A stretch of 64,000 nt of DNA from an uncultured Pelagibacteraceae bacterium (GCA_902604975.1 CACLAY010000002.1:124001-188000), one strand, 5' to 3'; shown: positions 19,271 through 30,137, numbered from the stretch's first letter. Translations and numbers: made by a program. Notes: generated by a model from the sequence alone, not told the origin.

Positions 19271-20557
19271 ATGACAGATTATAAAGTAAAAGATATTAAC
19301 GAAGCAGAATTTGGAAGAAAAGAAATCTCTCTAGCTGAGACTGAAATGCCAGGATTAATGGCGGTAAGAGCCGAATATAAAGGCAAAAATCCACTTAAAG
19401 GTGCAAGAATTTTAGGTTGTCTTCACATGACAATTCAAACGGCTGTTTTGATTGAAACTTTAGTCGATTTGGGTGCAGAATGTAGATGGTCTTCATGCAA
19501 TATATTTTCAACACAAGATCATGCAGCAGCAGCAATTGCAAAAGCTGGTATTCCAGTATTTGCTTGGAAGGGTGAAACAGAGGAAGAATACTGGTGGTGT
19601 GTTAAACAAACTATTGAGGGTAAAAAAGATTGGATCCCTAACATGATTTTAGATGATGGCGGAGATCTTACCGCTCTTATGCATAAAGATTATAAAGATT
19701 TATTAAAAGGCGTAAAAGGTTTAAGTGAAGAAACAACAACGGGGGTTCTAGCACTAAAAAAAATGGAAGAACAAGGACAATTGTTAGTTCCAGCAATTAA
19801 TGTAAATGACTCAGTTACAAAATCTAAATTTGATAACTTATATGGGTGTAGGGAAAGTTTAGTTGATGGAATTAAAAGAGCTACTGATGTAATGATGTCT
19901 GGAAAAGTTGCAATCGTTGCAGGCTTTGGTGATGTTGGTAAAGGTAGTGCAGCATCTTTAAGACAAAGTGGAGCAAGAGTTTTAGTAACTGAAACTGATC
20001 CTATTTGTGCATTGCAAGCTGCTATGGAAGGTTACGAAGTAGTTTTAATGGATGAAATGATCGGTCAAGCAGATATAGTAGTAACTGCAACTGGAAATAA
20101 AGATGTAGTAACGGCAGACCATATGAGAGCTATGAAAGATAGATCTATTTTATGCAATATTGGACACTTTGATAACGAAATTCAAGTTGAGGCTTTAAAA
20201 AACTATAAATGGGATGAAGTAAAACCCCAAGTTCATGAAATAACATTCCCAGATGACAAAAGATTAATTTTGTTAGCTGAAGGAAGACTCGTAAATTTAG
20301 GTTGTGGAACTGGTCACCCAAGTTTTGTAATGAGTGCATCATTTACCAATCAGGTTATTGCGCAAATTGAGCTTTGGAATAATTCAGATAACTATGAAAA
20401 TAAAGTCTATGTGCTTCCTAAACACTTAGATGAAAAGGTTGCAAGACTTCACTTAGATAAGGTTGGTGCAAAATTAACACCATTATCAAAAGAACAAGCT
20501 GACTACATAAGTGTAACACCAGAGGGACCTTACAAGCCTCATGCTTATCGCTACTAG
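19271..20557 (+). CDS. ahcY: Adenosylhomocysteinase
   Basis: [57 protein letters not shown]-term KPHAYRY. Confidence 0.97.
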   Translation: MTDYKVKDINEAEFGRKEISLAETEMPGLMAVRAEYKGKNPLKGARILGCLHMTIQTAVLIETLVDLGAECRWSSCNIFSTQDHAAAAIAKAGIPVFAWKGETEEEYWWCVKQTIEGKKDWIPNMILDDGGDLTALMHKDYKDLLKGVKGLSEETTTGVLALKKMEEQGQLLVPAINVNDSVTKSKFDNLYGCRESLVDGIKRATDVMMSGKVAIVAGFGDVGKGSAASLRQSGARVLVTETDPICALQAAMEGYEVVLMDEMIGQADIVVTATGNKDVVTADHMRAMKDRSILCNIGHFDNEIQVEALKNYKWDEVKPQVHEITFPDDKRLILLAEGRLVNLGCGTGHPSFVMSASFTNQVIAQIELWNNSDNYENKVYVLPKHLDEKVARLHLDKVGAKLTPLSKEQADYISVTPEGPYKPHAYRY

Positions 20558-21020
20558 AAGTGGCAAAATAAATATTTCTAAAGAAAAAGATACTAAGCTT
20601 ATAGCTGAAAGACTTTCTAAGCTCATTAACTTAGGAGATACATTACTTTTAACTGGTAATTTAGGAGTAGGAAAAACTACTTTCACTAAATACATTATAA
20701 ATTCTCTTCAAAGAATTAATAGACAGGTAATATCAGAAGTTCCTAGTCCTACTTTTAATATTACTAATGAGTATCAGATAAAAAAAATTTTAATAAAGCA
20801 CTACGATTTATACAGAATTAAAAATAAAAGCGAGCTTATTAATTTAGGCTTCCAAGAAAATTTAAAAAAACAAATAACCTTAGTTGAATGGCCCGAAATA
20901 GTAAAAAAATTAAAAATTAAAAATAGTATTAGTTTAATATTTAAATATAACAATAGCTATACAGAGCGTTATCTTACAATAATTTCTAAAAACAAAAAAA
21001 TAATTAATGAATTTAAATAA
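20541..21020 (+). CDS. tsaE: tRNA threonylcarbamoyladenosine biosynthesis ATPase TsaE
   Basis: [18 protein letters not shown] Walker [25 protein letters not shown]; overlaps 3' end of ahcY by 17 nt. Confidence 0.88.
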   Translation: MLIATRSGKINISKEKDTKLIAERLSKLINLGDTLLLTGNLGVGKTTFTKYIINSLQRINRQVISEVPSPTFNITNEYQIKKILIKHYDLYRIKNKSELINLGFQENLKKQITLVEWPEIVKKLKIKNSISLIFKYNNSYTERYLTIISKNKKIINEFK

Positions 21021-21957
21021 GTTAAAAAAACTAACTGGAGATGCATCATTTAGAAATTTTTATAGAGGAAAAAAAAATATTCTTGTTCATTGTGTAAAAA
21101 ACAAAAAAAGTAATTTGTTAGAATACGATGCTGTTAATAAAATATTAATTAAAAAAAATATTTTAGCCCCTAAATTAATATCTCAGAATTACAAAAATAA
21201 TTATATTGAGATTGAAGATTTTGGTGATTTAACAGTTTTTAAAAAATTTCAAAAAAAATCAATAAATAAAAAAATTTATTATAAAAAAATTTTAAATTTA
21301 TTAATCAAAATGAAAAATATAAAAACTAAGTATCAAAAAACATTTTTGAAAACCAATTATAAAGTGCCAGATTATTCATTAAAAAAACTATTAGATGAAT
21401 CTAATTTATTCTTAGATTGGTATTTACCAAAATATGTTAAAAGAGGAAAAAATAAGATTTTAAAAATTAAATTTAATAGGATATTTAAAAAATTACTAAA
21501 TAATATCTATTATAAAAAAAAAGTTTTTGTTCATCGAGATTTTCATATATCTAATTTAATGATTACTAAAAAAGGTTTAGGTCTGATAGATAGTCAAGAT
21601 GCTGTCTATGGTAATATTGCATATGATTTAGCTTCTCTTATCGACGATGTTAGGTTTAAAACAGATACAAACATTAAAAATTTTATTTTTAATGAGTTTA
21701 TAAATATGAATAAACACTTAGACCTTAAGAAGTTTAAAAATGACTTTGATATTTTATCCGTTTTAAGGAATTTAAAAATAATTGGCATATTTACTAGATT
21801 ATCTGTAAGAGATAAAAAAAACAAATACCTTAAACTTATACCTTACGCATGGGAGCTGATCGAATACAGAACTTTAAATAATCCAATATTCAAAGACTTA
21901 AATTACCTTTTAAGTATAAACTTTGATAGAAAAATTAGAAAATCATATGAAAATTAA
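21007..21957 (+). CDS. Aminoglycoside phosphotransferase-family sugar kinase (AmgK-like)
   Basis: VFVHRDFHISNLMITKKGLGLIDSQDAVYGNIAYDLASL kinase motif; between tsaE and a MurU-like gene. Confidence 0.75.
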   Translation: MNLNKLKKLTGDASFRNFYRGKKNILVHCVKNKKSNLLEYDAVNKILIKKNILAPKLISQNYKNNYIEIEDFGDLTVFKKFQKKSINKKIYYKKILNLLIKMKNIKTKYQKTFLKTNYKVPDYSLKKLLDESNLFLDWYLPKYVKRGKNKILKIKFNRIFKKLLNNIYYKKKVFVHRDFHISNLMITKKGLGLIDSQDAVYGNIAYDLASLIDDVRFKTDTNIKNFIFNEFINMNKHLDLKKFKNDFDILSVLRNLKIIGIFTRLSVRDKKNKYLKLIPYAWELIEYRTLNNPIFKDLNYLLSINFDRKIRKSYEN

Positions 21958-22633
21958 AACTGCTCTTATACTCTGCGCTGGATTTGGGAAGAGAGTACAA
22001 CCGATAACAGATAGTTTGCCCAAGCCATTAATAGTTTATAAAGATGAAACTTTATTAGAAAATACAATTAATTTTCTTATAAAAATTAAAATTAAAAAAA
22101 TTAAAATTAATGTTTTTTATTTAAAAGAAAAGATTATTGATTTTATTAATAGTAAAAATTTTCCAATAAGTATTGAAATTGTAGATGATGGTGAAACAAT
22201 CTTAGGAACAGGAGGTGGTACTTTAAGTCTAATTAAAAAATCTTATGAGGATGATGTTTTAGTAATCAATCCAGATACGATTTGGAATAACAGTTACGTC
22301 AAATCAATTTTCGAAATGGAGAAATTGTACTTTGAAAAAAAAATAAAAAATATCTTATTAATTGTAAATAACTTGACATGTTTCGATAAAAGATTTAATG
22401 GAGATTTCGAAATTAAAAATAATATCCTTCTAAAAGAAAAAATAAATAATTTTAAATATACTGGATGTCAAATATTTAATAAAGAATTAATATCACACAA
22501 ACAATTAAATTATTTTCCTATATCAGAAATATGGGATGAACTTTTAAGAGAAAGCAAACTTTATGGTTATGAGTATAAAGGTGAATTTAAGCATTTAACT
22601 GATTTTGAAATATACGAAAAATTATTTATTTAG
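21947..22633 (+). CDS. Sugar-1-phosphate nucleotidyltransferase, MurU-like
   Basis: TALILCAGFGKRVQPITDSLPKPL, LGTGGGTL; ATG at 21947 preferred over the track start 21923 because the NTP-transferase motif begins directly after it. Confidence 0.8.
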   Translation: MKIKTALILCAGFGKRVQPITDSLPKPLIVYKDETLLENTINFLIKIKIKKIKINVFYLKEKIIDFINSKNFPISIEIVDDGETILGTGGGTLSLIKKSYEDDVLVINPDTIWNNSYVKSIFEMEKLYFEKKIKNILLIVNNLTCFDKRFNGDFEIKNNILLKEKINNFKYTGCQIFNKELISHKQLNYFPISEIWDELLRESKLYGYEYKGEFKHLTDFEIYEKLFI

Positions 22634-23340
22634 AAAACTAAAAGATCTTTTGCTCTATCTTTATCTAAATATTTTGCATTCTTAATCTTTCCTTTTTCAA
22701 ATATAATCAATAGAGGATTACCAGTTGGTATTTCCAAACTCGAAATATTTTCATTATCTAAATTAAATATATATTTACATAATGATCTTATTGAATTTCC
22801 ATGAGCCGATACAATAATATTTTTATCTAATTTAGGTTCAATATTTTTTTTATAAAAAGGTATCACTCTTTCATAAGTATTTTTTAATGACTCTGTATCT
22901 GGAATTTTATCTTTTGGAACATTTTTATATATATTAATATTTAATGGATGAAATGGGCTAGTTTTTTTTAGTGGCTCCGGCGGGTTATCCCAAGATCTTC
23001 TAAAAGTATGAATTTTTTCTTCTCCATAAAGTTTCTTCATTTCATCTTTATTTAAACCTGTTAACGCTCCATAGTGCCTCTCATTTAGTTCCCAAGCATT
23101 AACAACATTTTGATCTTTAATTCTCATAGTATTGAGAATTAAATTTAGTGTTTCGATCGATCTAGTCTGTAATGATGTATAAAAATAAGATAATTCAAGG
23201 TTTAATTCCTTAATTAATTCTCCTGCCTTACAAGCTTCAAGTTTACCCTTGGCAGCTAAACCTACATCTACCCAGCCAGTAAAACGGTTTTCTAGGTTCC
23301 ATTCGCTTTGTCCGTGTCTAACAAGTATTAAATTATTCAT
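22630..23340 (-). CDS. gpmA: 2,3-bisphosphoglycerate-dependent phosphoglycerate mutase
   Basis: LVRHGQSEWNLENRFTGWVDVGL; ELNERHYGALTGLNKDE; SAHGNSIRSLCKY. Confidence 0.93.
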   Translation of the reverse strand: MNNLILVRHGQSEWNLENRFTGWVDVGLAAKGKLEACKAGELIKELNLELSYFYTSLQTRSIETLNLILNTMRIKDQNVVNAWELNERHYGALTGLNKDEMKKLYGEEKIHTFRRSWDNPPEPLKKTSPFHPLNINIYKNVPKDKIPDTESLKNTYERVIPFYKKNIEPKLDKNIIVSAHGNSIRSLCKYIFNLDNENISSLEIPTGNPLLIIFEKGKIKNAKYLDKDRAKDLLVF

Positions 23341-23404
23341 AAATTTAACACAAATATAAATTAAATTAGATTGACATAAAGCTAAATCTTTTTAATTTAT
23401 TACA

Positions 23405-23713
23405 ATGAGTTCATTTGAAGATAGAAAAAAAAGTTTCGAAAAGAAATTTGCTCACGATCAAGAGCTTCAATTTAAAGTTAGTGCTAGAAGGAATAAATAT
23501 TTAGGTGAATGGGTATCTCAAATACTAAGTTATAATCCAGATCAAGAAAAAGAGTACATTCAATCAGTTATAAAAGCAGATTTTGCTGAAGCAGGGGATC
23601 AAGATGTTTTTCGAAAAATTAAAGAGGATTTGAAAGAAAAAAACGTATCAGATGAAGATCTTCGAAAAAAAATGGACGAATTAAATGAAAAAGCAAAAAC
23701 TGATTTTAATTAG
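23405..23713 (+). CDS. DUF1476 protein, alphaproteobacterial F1-ATPase zeta inhibitor family
   Basis: MSSFEDRKKSFEKKFAHDQELQFKVSARRNKYLGEWVSQIL. Confidence 0.85.
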   Translation: MSSFEDRKKSFEKKFAHDQELQFKVSARRNKYLGEWVSQILSYNPDQEKEYIQSVIKADFAEAGDQDVFRKIKEDLKEKNVSDEDLRKKMDELNEKAKTDFN

Positions 23714-24200
23714 TTTTTTTTTCTTCTTATTTAACATTAATCCCTTATTGTCTTCAGAACAAAATTATTTGTTAATCTCAGGCAAACCAAAAATTACAGA
23801 TGGTGATACAATTAAGATTAATAATAAAAAAATTCGTTTTAGTGGAATTGATGCTCCAGAAAGTTTTTTTTTTGGAAAAAAACAATCATGTATTTTGAAT
23901 AATGTTGAAATTCTATGTGGGAAGTTATCTAAAGATAAGCTCACTGAAAAAATCGGAAATCAGATTGTTAATTGTAAAATAGAAAAAAACAAAGATAAAT
24001 ATAGCAGGTTAATAGGTGAATGTTTTATAAAAAAAGAAAGCCTATCAGTTTTTATGGTTAAGAATGGTTATGCATTTGATTATCCTAAATATTCAAACGG
24101 AAAATTTCGAAAATATCAGATTTATGCAGAAAAACTTTCTCTGGGTTTATGGCAAATGCAATTCGAATATCCTTGGATATGGAGAAAAAAAAATAGATAA
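23685..24200 (+). CDS. Secreted thermonuclease (SNase-like) family protein
   Basis: Signal peptide; ITDGDTIKINNKKIRFSGIDAPES; YSRLIGECFI. Confidence 0.82.
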   Translation: MKKQKLILISFFFFLFNINPLLSSEQNYLLISGKPKITDGDTIKINNKKIRFSGIDAPESFFFGKKQSCILNNVEILCGKLSKDKLTEKIGNQIVNCKIEKNKDKYSRLIGECFIKKESLSVFMVKNGYAFDYPKYSNGKFRKYQIYAEKLSLGLWQMQFEYPWIWRKKNR

Positions 24201-24208
24201 TAATAAAA

Positions 24209-24808
24209 ATGATTCGAAACAAAAATATTTATTTAATTTTAATTCTTATTTTAGTTTCTGCTTGCTCTTCAATTCCTAAAAATACTGCTGATGGCTGTTC
24301 AATTTTTTCAGAAAGATATCTTTGGTATAAACATGCAAAAAAAACCGAACAAAAATGGGGTACTCCTATTAATTTGCAACTTGCTATAATTAAAATGGAG
24401 TCAGATTTTGATTGGTTGGCAAAACCACCTAGACAAAAATTATTTAAGGTTATTCCTTATAAAAGACCATCAAGTTCTTTTGGTTATTCTCAAGCAATAA
24501 GAGGAACATGGAAACAATATAAAGAGGAAACAGGCAACAAGTATGCTACCAGAACAAGATTTAAAGATAGTGTAGATTTTATTGGTTGGTATACAAACAA
24601 AACAGAAAAGATCCTAAAAATCCCAAAAAATGATGCTTTTAAACAATATGTTGCTTATCATGAAGGTTGGGGAAATTACAAAAATTATAAAAAAAATCAA
24701 AAAATCATTCTTTTAGCAAAAAAAGTTGAAAATCAGTCTAAGAAATACAAGACACAGCTTAACAATTGTCGAAAATCACTTACTACTAGGAAATATATAA
24801 TATTTTAG
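24209..24808 (+). CDS. Lipoprotein with transglycosylase SLT-like domain
   Basis: Lipobox LILVSACSS; AIIKMESDFDW, SSFGYSQAIRGTWKQYKEETG. Confidence 0.7.
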   Translation: MIRNKNIYLILILILVSACSSIPKNTADGCSIFSERYLWYKHAKKTEQKWGTPINLQLAIIKMESDFDWLAKPPRQKLFKVIPYKRPSSSFGYSQAIRGTWKQYKEETGNKYATRTRFKDSVDFIGWYTNKTEKILKIPKNDAFKQYVAYHEGWGNYKNYKKNQKIILLAKKVENQSKKYKTQLNNCRKSLTTRKYIIF

Positions 24809-27800
24809 TTTAATTGTTTTTTAAGCTCTATATCAACTGCATCTATTCTCTTTGTATTTTTAGCTAAAGTTAAATACATAGTCGGGGTTACATATAAAGT
24901 AAAAAAAGTAGAAATTATCATTCCACCAAGTATAGTTGCACCTACAGCAAGTCTCGAGCCTTCCCCAGCACCTGGACCAATATTTCCAATAACTAAAGGT
25001 AACATTGCAATCATAGTGCTTATGGATGTCATTATAATTGGTCTAAATCTTAAACTGCAGGCTTCTTTTACTGCTTTTTCAATTTCTTTACCTTTAGTTC
25101 TCAATTGATTTGCGTAATCAACTATAAGAATACTATTTTTTGTTGAAATACCAATGAGTATTACCAAGGCTATTTGTGAAAATATATTTATTGATGAATT
25201 TAAGAATAGAATAAATATTAACCCTCCAAACACTGCAAGTGGAACAGTCAAAATGATTATAAATGGGTGTATAAATGAATTAAAAGTAGCTGACATAACA
25301 AGATAAGCAGTCAACAATGCTAAAGCAAATATAATGTAAAGTTCGTTACTGGTTTCTTTTAATTCTTCAGACTTTCCTTTCCAAGTAATTTGTTTATCTG
25401 GAGCAACATTTCTCATCGTTTCTTCTAAATATTTAATTGCTTCAGCTAAAGTGTAACCTTCACTTATATTAGCAGATATTGTTACAGCACGTTGTCTATT
25501 GTATCTTGATAACTTACTAGCTGTTCCTTTTTCTTTAAACTCAACAAGATTAGCGAGTGAAACTAAATTACCAGATTTTTCTGATCGAACAAATATTTTA
25601 CTTAAACTTTCTTTATTTTTTCTATCTTCTAAATATTGTTGTAAAATGATTGGGTATTCTTTTCCAAGTTTATTAAATTTTGTAACTGTTTTACCTCCAT
25701 ACAAAGTTTCTAAAGTTTGACCAATTGCTTCAGTTGATATCCCTAGGTCTTTTGCTTTGTTTTTGTTAATTTTTATATTTACTTCAGGTTTATTTCTGGT
25801 GTAGTCAGACTCAAGTCTTGATAAATTTCTGTTCTTTCTTAACATTCTAATAACTTGAGACTGTATTTGTTCCAGCTCTTCATAAGTATTTCCGTAAATA
25901 ACCATTTGAACAGGCTTATTGTAACTAGAAACTCTTATGGACTGAGGAGAAATTGGAAAAGCTAGTGTTTGAGGTACCGTAACTATTTTTCCAATTGCTT
26001 GCCTCATTATTGTTTGAGAATTCTGTTTTCTATTTTTCCAATTATCTAAAAGTGAAATAATTAAGAAGCTATTTTCAGAGCCAAAACCTGGAACTATCAT
26101 TAAAAATCTATTGTATGGACTATTATCGCCATCAAGCAGTGGAATAAGTCTTTTTTCCACATCCTCCGCCCTTTTTTGAGTATATTGGAATGAACTTCCT
26201 TCATCAGTAAATCCTATAACTAAGTAAACTCCACGATCTTCTAATGGTAACAATTCTTTTTTTGTATAGTTATACAAAGCCCCAGAGGCAACTATAATAA
26301 AAATTATGAACGTTATTATTGTTTTCTTCTTATTCATCCAAAATCCTAATGTCTCAGTATAAAATTTTAAAAACCCTTGAAAAAATTTATCAAATCCTCT
26401 TGTCAAGAAATTAGATTTTTTCTTTTTATCAAGAAATTTACTACCTAACATTGGTGAAAGTGTTAGAGCAACAAATGATGAGACTACTATTGCAAATGAT
26501 AGTGCTATTGCAGTTTCTTTAAATAAAGTTCCAGCAATACCTTCAATAAAAATTAAAGGTAAAAATACTGCAACCAAAATAAGAGTTGTTGCAATAATTG
26601 CAAATGTAATTTGTTTAGAGCCCTTGTATGCCGCTACTAGCGGTGTCTCACCATTTTCAATTCTTCTATATATTGCATCGGTCATAATGACTGAGTCATC
26701 AGTAATAATTCCAATTGCCAATATAAAACTTAATAAGACAAATATATTGATAGACAAATCAAATATATATAAACCTAAGAATGTAGCAATTAGACTTACA
26801 GGTAAAGCTATTGCAGGAACAATAACTGCTTTTAAGTTTCCTAAAAATAAATAAATTATTATTACAACAAGTATAAAGGCTATAGCTAAAGTTTTATAAA
26901 CCTCATTTATTGCTTCGCCAATATAAGTAGCTCTATTAAAAGCTATTTCCAAATTTAAGTCACCAGGTAAATTTTTTTTAATTTCTTTGATTTTTTTTTC
27001 AACATCTTTTGATAATTCAACAGTTGAAGCCCCACTTCTTGCATAAATTCCTATACCCATGGTTTTTAAATTTAATGCTCCTTTACTTTGAGCTCTAAAT
27101 AAAACTTTCTCTGTGACAGGGCCTAATTCTAAATTTGCAATATCCGATAGTCTTACTATATTGTCTTTAGCCTTCTTAATTGGGAGCCCCTTAAGTTTTT
27201 CTAAGTCATTGTATGATTTATCGATATTGATTGTTAAATCTATATTTTCAGCTTCAAGTGTACCTGCAGGTAATCGAACATTTTCATTTCTTAAAGATCT
27301 TTCTACTTCTTGAATAGTTAAATTATTTGCAGCTAATTTGATTGGATCTATCCATACTCTTATACTCTGTTCCCTAAGGCCACCTGTTCTTATTCGGCCA
27401 ACATTTTTAATGCTAGAAAACTGATCAACTAAATATCGTTCTGCATAATCTCCAAGCTCAAGATCGCTCCAGGTTTCTGAGGATAAAGCAAGCCACATTG
27501 TAGTTGTAAAACCCGCAGACTGTTTAAGTATTCTTGGAGCCTCAGACTCAGCTGGCAATCTTCCGACAATTCTTGCAACTCTCTCCCTTACATCGTTTGC
27601 TGCATTATCAAGGTCAATATCAGTATCAAATTCGATATTTATAGTACTTTTTCCATTTTCTGATTTAGCGTCTATATTTTTTATTCCCTCTGCACCACCT
27701 ATAACTTCCTCTATTACTTGTGTTACCTCTTCATCAACAATTGGAGCTGACGCTGAGGCATATTCCACTTGAACTTGAACCACAGGGGGTTGTAGACCAG

Positions 27801-27915
27801 AGGGAAGTTCTCTCACAGGTAACTTTGAAAAAACAAAAGTTCCAAAGACTACTAATATTAAGGATAGTACCCATGATAATGCAGGTCTTCTAATACTAAC
27901 ATCAGTTAAATACAT
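24805..27915 (-). CDS. RND-family efflux transporter permease (AcrB/MexF type)
   Basis: 1036 aa; MYLTDVSIRRPALSWVLSLILVVFG; TDDSVIMTDAIYRRIENG; GISTKNSILIVDYANQLR. Confidence 0.93.
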   Translation of the reverse strand: MYLTDVSIRRPALSWVLSLILVVFGTFVFSKLPVRELPSGLQPPVVQVQVEYASASAPIVDEEVTQVIEEVIGGAEGIKNIDAKSENGKSTINIEFDTDIDLDNAANDVRERVARIVGRLPAESEAPRILKQSAGFTTTMWLALSSETWSDLELGDYAERYLVDQFSSIKNVGRIRTGGLREQSIRVWIDPIKLAANNLTIQEVERSLRNENVRLPAGTLEAENIDLTINIDKSYNDLEKLKGLPIKKAKDNIVRLSDIANLELGPVTEKVLFRAQSKGALNLKTMGIGIYARSGASTVELSKDVEKKIKEIKKNLPGDLNLEIAFNRATYIGEAINEVYKTLAIAFILVVIIIYLFLGNLKAVIVPAIALPVSLIATFLGLYIFDLSINIFVLLSFILAIGIITDDSVIMTDAIYRRIENGETPLVAAYKGSKQITFAIIATTLILVAVFLPLIFIEGIAGTLFKETAIALSFAIVVSSFVALTLSPMLGSKFLDKKKKSNFLTRGFDKFFQGFLKFYTETLGFWMNKKKTIITFIIFIIVASGALYNYTKKELLPLEDRGVYLVIGFTDEGSSFQYTQKRAEDVEKRLIPLLDGDNSPYNRFLMIVPGFGSENSFLIISLLDNWKNRKQNSQTIMRQAIGKIVTVPQTLAFPISPQSIRVSSYNKPVQMVIYGNTYEELEQIQSQVIRMLRKNRNLSRLESDYTRNKPEVNIKINKNKAKDLGISTEAIGQTLETLYGGKTVTKFNKLGKEYPIILQQYLEDRKNKESLSKIFVRSEKSGNLVSLANLVEFKEKGTASKLSRYNRQRAVTISANISEGYTLAEAIKYLEETMRNVAPDKQITWKGKSEELKETSNELYIIFALALLTAYLVMSATFNSFIHPFIIILTVPLAVFGGLIFILFLNSSINIFSQIALVILIGISTKNSILIVDYANQLRTKGKEIEKAVKEACSLRFRPIIMTSISTMIAMLPLVIGNIGPGAGEGSRLAVGATILGGMIISTFFTLYVTPTMYLTLAKNTKRIDAVDIELKKQLN

Positions 27916-27919
27916 TTAA

Positions 27920-28840
27920 TTATTTACTTTTATTTTCTTTATTTCCCCAACTAGACTTACTTTTTTTTTCGCCATCTTTAATAGGTTTAATTTTTCCATT
28001 GGGTCTTACTTTTTTTAATCCTTCAGCAACAACTATGTCTCCCTCGTTTAAACCTGACTCTACTTCAAGATAACCTTTGTTTCTGTTACCAACAGTGACC
28101 TCAACTCTTTTAGTTACATTCTCATTGTCTACTTTATAAATATAAACTTTGTTACCTTCTAAGATTACACTTGTATCTGGTATTCCTAATGAAACTCTCT
28201 CATTATATTTTATTGTGACTTCCATTAAAGCACCAGGCAAAATCTCAGAATTTGAATTTTGCATTTTAACTCTAAGTCTTAAAGATCTGTTACTAACATC
28301 AATTTTGCTAGCTAAGGAGTCTACAATTCCGTTATAAGTTTTATCTTTATTGCCAGAAAATTTTACATCAACACCAAGTCCTTTTTTTACGAACGGTGCG
28401 AATACCTCTGGAACATCAACATCAATAAATAAAGAAGATGCATCTTCGATATCAATTACAACAGAACTTTCCGAAACATTAATATCATCAGAAAAGTTTC
28501 TTTTACCAATTACTCCGTCGAAAGGTGCTACTATAGTTCTATTTTTCAATTTTGCGATAATATCACCAGACTTAACTTTGGTATTATATTTGATTTCTTC
28601 TAGAATTTCATATTTTTCAATATTGTATGACTGTGTTTTAATTGGAACAGCTGTTCCGAAGGTTTCAATGATATTTTGAAATTTTCTTTGCTCGACTGTT
28701 TTAACTATAATACCTGGAGGTGGTCTTTTGCTAAATTTTTTTTTAAAATGGTTTCCAATCATTGTCCGAGCAATGATCACACCTGCAATAATTAGAAAAA
28801 AAATTACTATTATTGATGTTATTTTAGTAGATCTTTTCAT
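27920..28840 (-). CDS. RND efflux periplasmic adaptor (membrane fusion protein)
   Basis: N-terminal TM, lipoyl/barrel-sandwich region IVAPFDGVIGKRNFSDD, C-term VESGLNEGDIVVAEGLKKVRPNGKI; upstream of RND permease. Confidence 0.88.
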   Translation of the reverse strand: MKRSTKITSIIVIFFLIIAGVIIARTMIGNHFKKKFSKRPPPGIIVKTVEQRKFQNIIETFGTAVPIKTQSYNIEKYEILEEIKYNTKVKSGDIIAKLKNRTIVAPFDGVIGKRNFSDDINVSESSVVIDIEDASSLFIDVDVPEVFAPFVKKGLGVDVKFSGNKDKTYNGIVDSLASKIDVSNRSLRLRVKMQNSNSEILPGALMEVTIKYNERVSLGIPDTSVILEGNKVYIYKVDNENVTKRVEVTVGNRNKGYLEVESGLNEGDIVVAEGLKKVRPNGKIKPIKDGEKKSKSSWGNKENKSK

Positions 28841-28842
28841 TT

Positions 28843-29658
28843 TTATATTCTTCCATATTCAGCCCATGAACCATCATAAACCGTAGGAGAATATGTATTA
28901 TTTACTAGGGAATATGCAAGACCTAAAACACATGCAGTTATACCAGATCCACATGAAAAAACTGTTTTATCGTCATTTAAACCAATAATTTTGCTGAACT
29001 TTTTTGAGATCTCACTTACACCTTTAAAAGTGTTGTCTGAGCTATTTATAACTTCTTTAAATGGAAGACATACAGAGTTTGGAATAGATCCACTTCTCAC
29101 ATTCTTTCTGGGATCTGGAACACTTCCATTAAATCTTTCCTTACTTCTAGCGTCGATTATTGTAAAATTTTTTTGTTCAATGTTTTCATTTATTTCAAAA
29201 ATACTTTTTACCAGATTTTTATTTTCTGTTGCTCTATAGGTTGAGTTTTTTAAAATTGTCTTTTCACTTGTTGTTTTCCTATTTTCAATTGACCACTTTT
29301 TTAAACCACCATCTAAAACACTTACTAGGTTTTTATCATGACCAAAATAAATAAAATTGTACCAACCTCTACATGAACTTAGAACATCAGAGTTATCATA
29401 AATTACAATTCTATCGGTATTTGATATGCCCATTGAAGATACTATCTCTTCCCATTTTTCTTTTGTAGGAAGCATGTGGGGTAAATCTGTGCTTTGATCT
29501 GAGTTTTCATCTAAGTCAAAAAAAATTGCTTCTGGAATATGATTTTTCATGTATTCCTCTCTAGGATTTCTATCAATTCCTGGCATATGCCACGAACAGT
29601 CAATTATTTTTACTGCACTTAGATTTTTTTCCAACCAATCTGATGATACAAGTGACAT
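28843..29658 (-). CDS. Thiosulfate/3-mercaptopyruvate sulfurtransferase
   Basis: Two rhodanese domains; VSSDWLEKNLSAVKIIDCSWHMPG; VFSCGSGITACVLGLA active-site Cys loop. Confidence 0.9.
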   Translation of the reverse strand: MSLVSSDWLEKNLSAVKIIDCSWHMPGIDRNPREEYMKNHIPEAIFFDLDENSDQSTDLPHMLPTKEKWEEIVSSMGISNTDRIVIYDNSDVLSSCRGWYNFIYFGHDKNLVSVLDGGLKKWSIENRKTTSEKTILKNSTYRATENKNLVKSIFEINENIEQKNFTIIDARSKERFNGSVPDPRKNVRSGSIPNSVCLPFKEVINSSDNTFKGVSEISKKFSKIIGLNDDKTVFSCGSGITACVLGLAYSLVNNTYSPTVYDGSWAEYGRI

Positions 29659-29659
29659 T

Positions 29660-30103
29660 CTACCTTTTTTCTAAATACTTTTGATGATACTCTTCAGCAG
29701 TGCAGTAATTTTTTAACTCAGATAGCTTGGTTACTACCTTTCCAGATAACTTTTTATTTACATCATCAATCACTTTTCGAGCAATATTTTTTTGTTCATC
29801 ATTAAGGTAGAATATCTCACTTCTGTATTGTGTTCCAAAATCAGGACCTTGATAGTTTAGTGTAGTTGGATCGTGAAATTCAAAAAATTTCTTAATTATT
29901 TGCTCGTATGTAATAACTTTAGGATCAAATTCTAATTTTACAGCTTCAGCATGATTAGTTGTTCCTGTACAAACTTCTCTGTAATTTGTATTTGGACTGT
30001 TTCCTCCACAATATCCAACCTCTGTTCTGTAGACACCATCTAATTGCCCATATTTTTTTTCTGGACCCCAGAAACATCCCAAAGCTAAAACTGCTATTTC
30101 CAT
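29660..30103 (-). CDS. msrA: Peptide-methionine (S)-S-oxide reductase
   Basis: ALGCFWGPEKKYGQLDGVYRTEVGYCGG; NHAEAVKLEFDP. Confidence 0.93.
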   Translation of the reverse strand: MEIAVLALGCFWGPEKKYGQLDGVYRTEVGYCGGNSPNTNYREVCTGTTNHAEAVKLEFDPKVITYEQIIKKFFEFHDPTTLNYQGPDFGTQYRSEIFYLNDEQKNIARKVIDDVNKKLSGKVVTKLSELKNYCTAEEYHQKYLEKR

Positions 30104-30137
30104 AGATTAATGTTATAATAATAATATAATCTAATCC

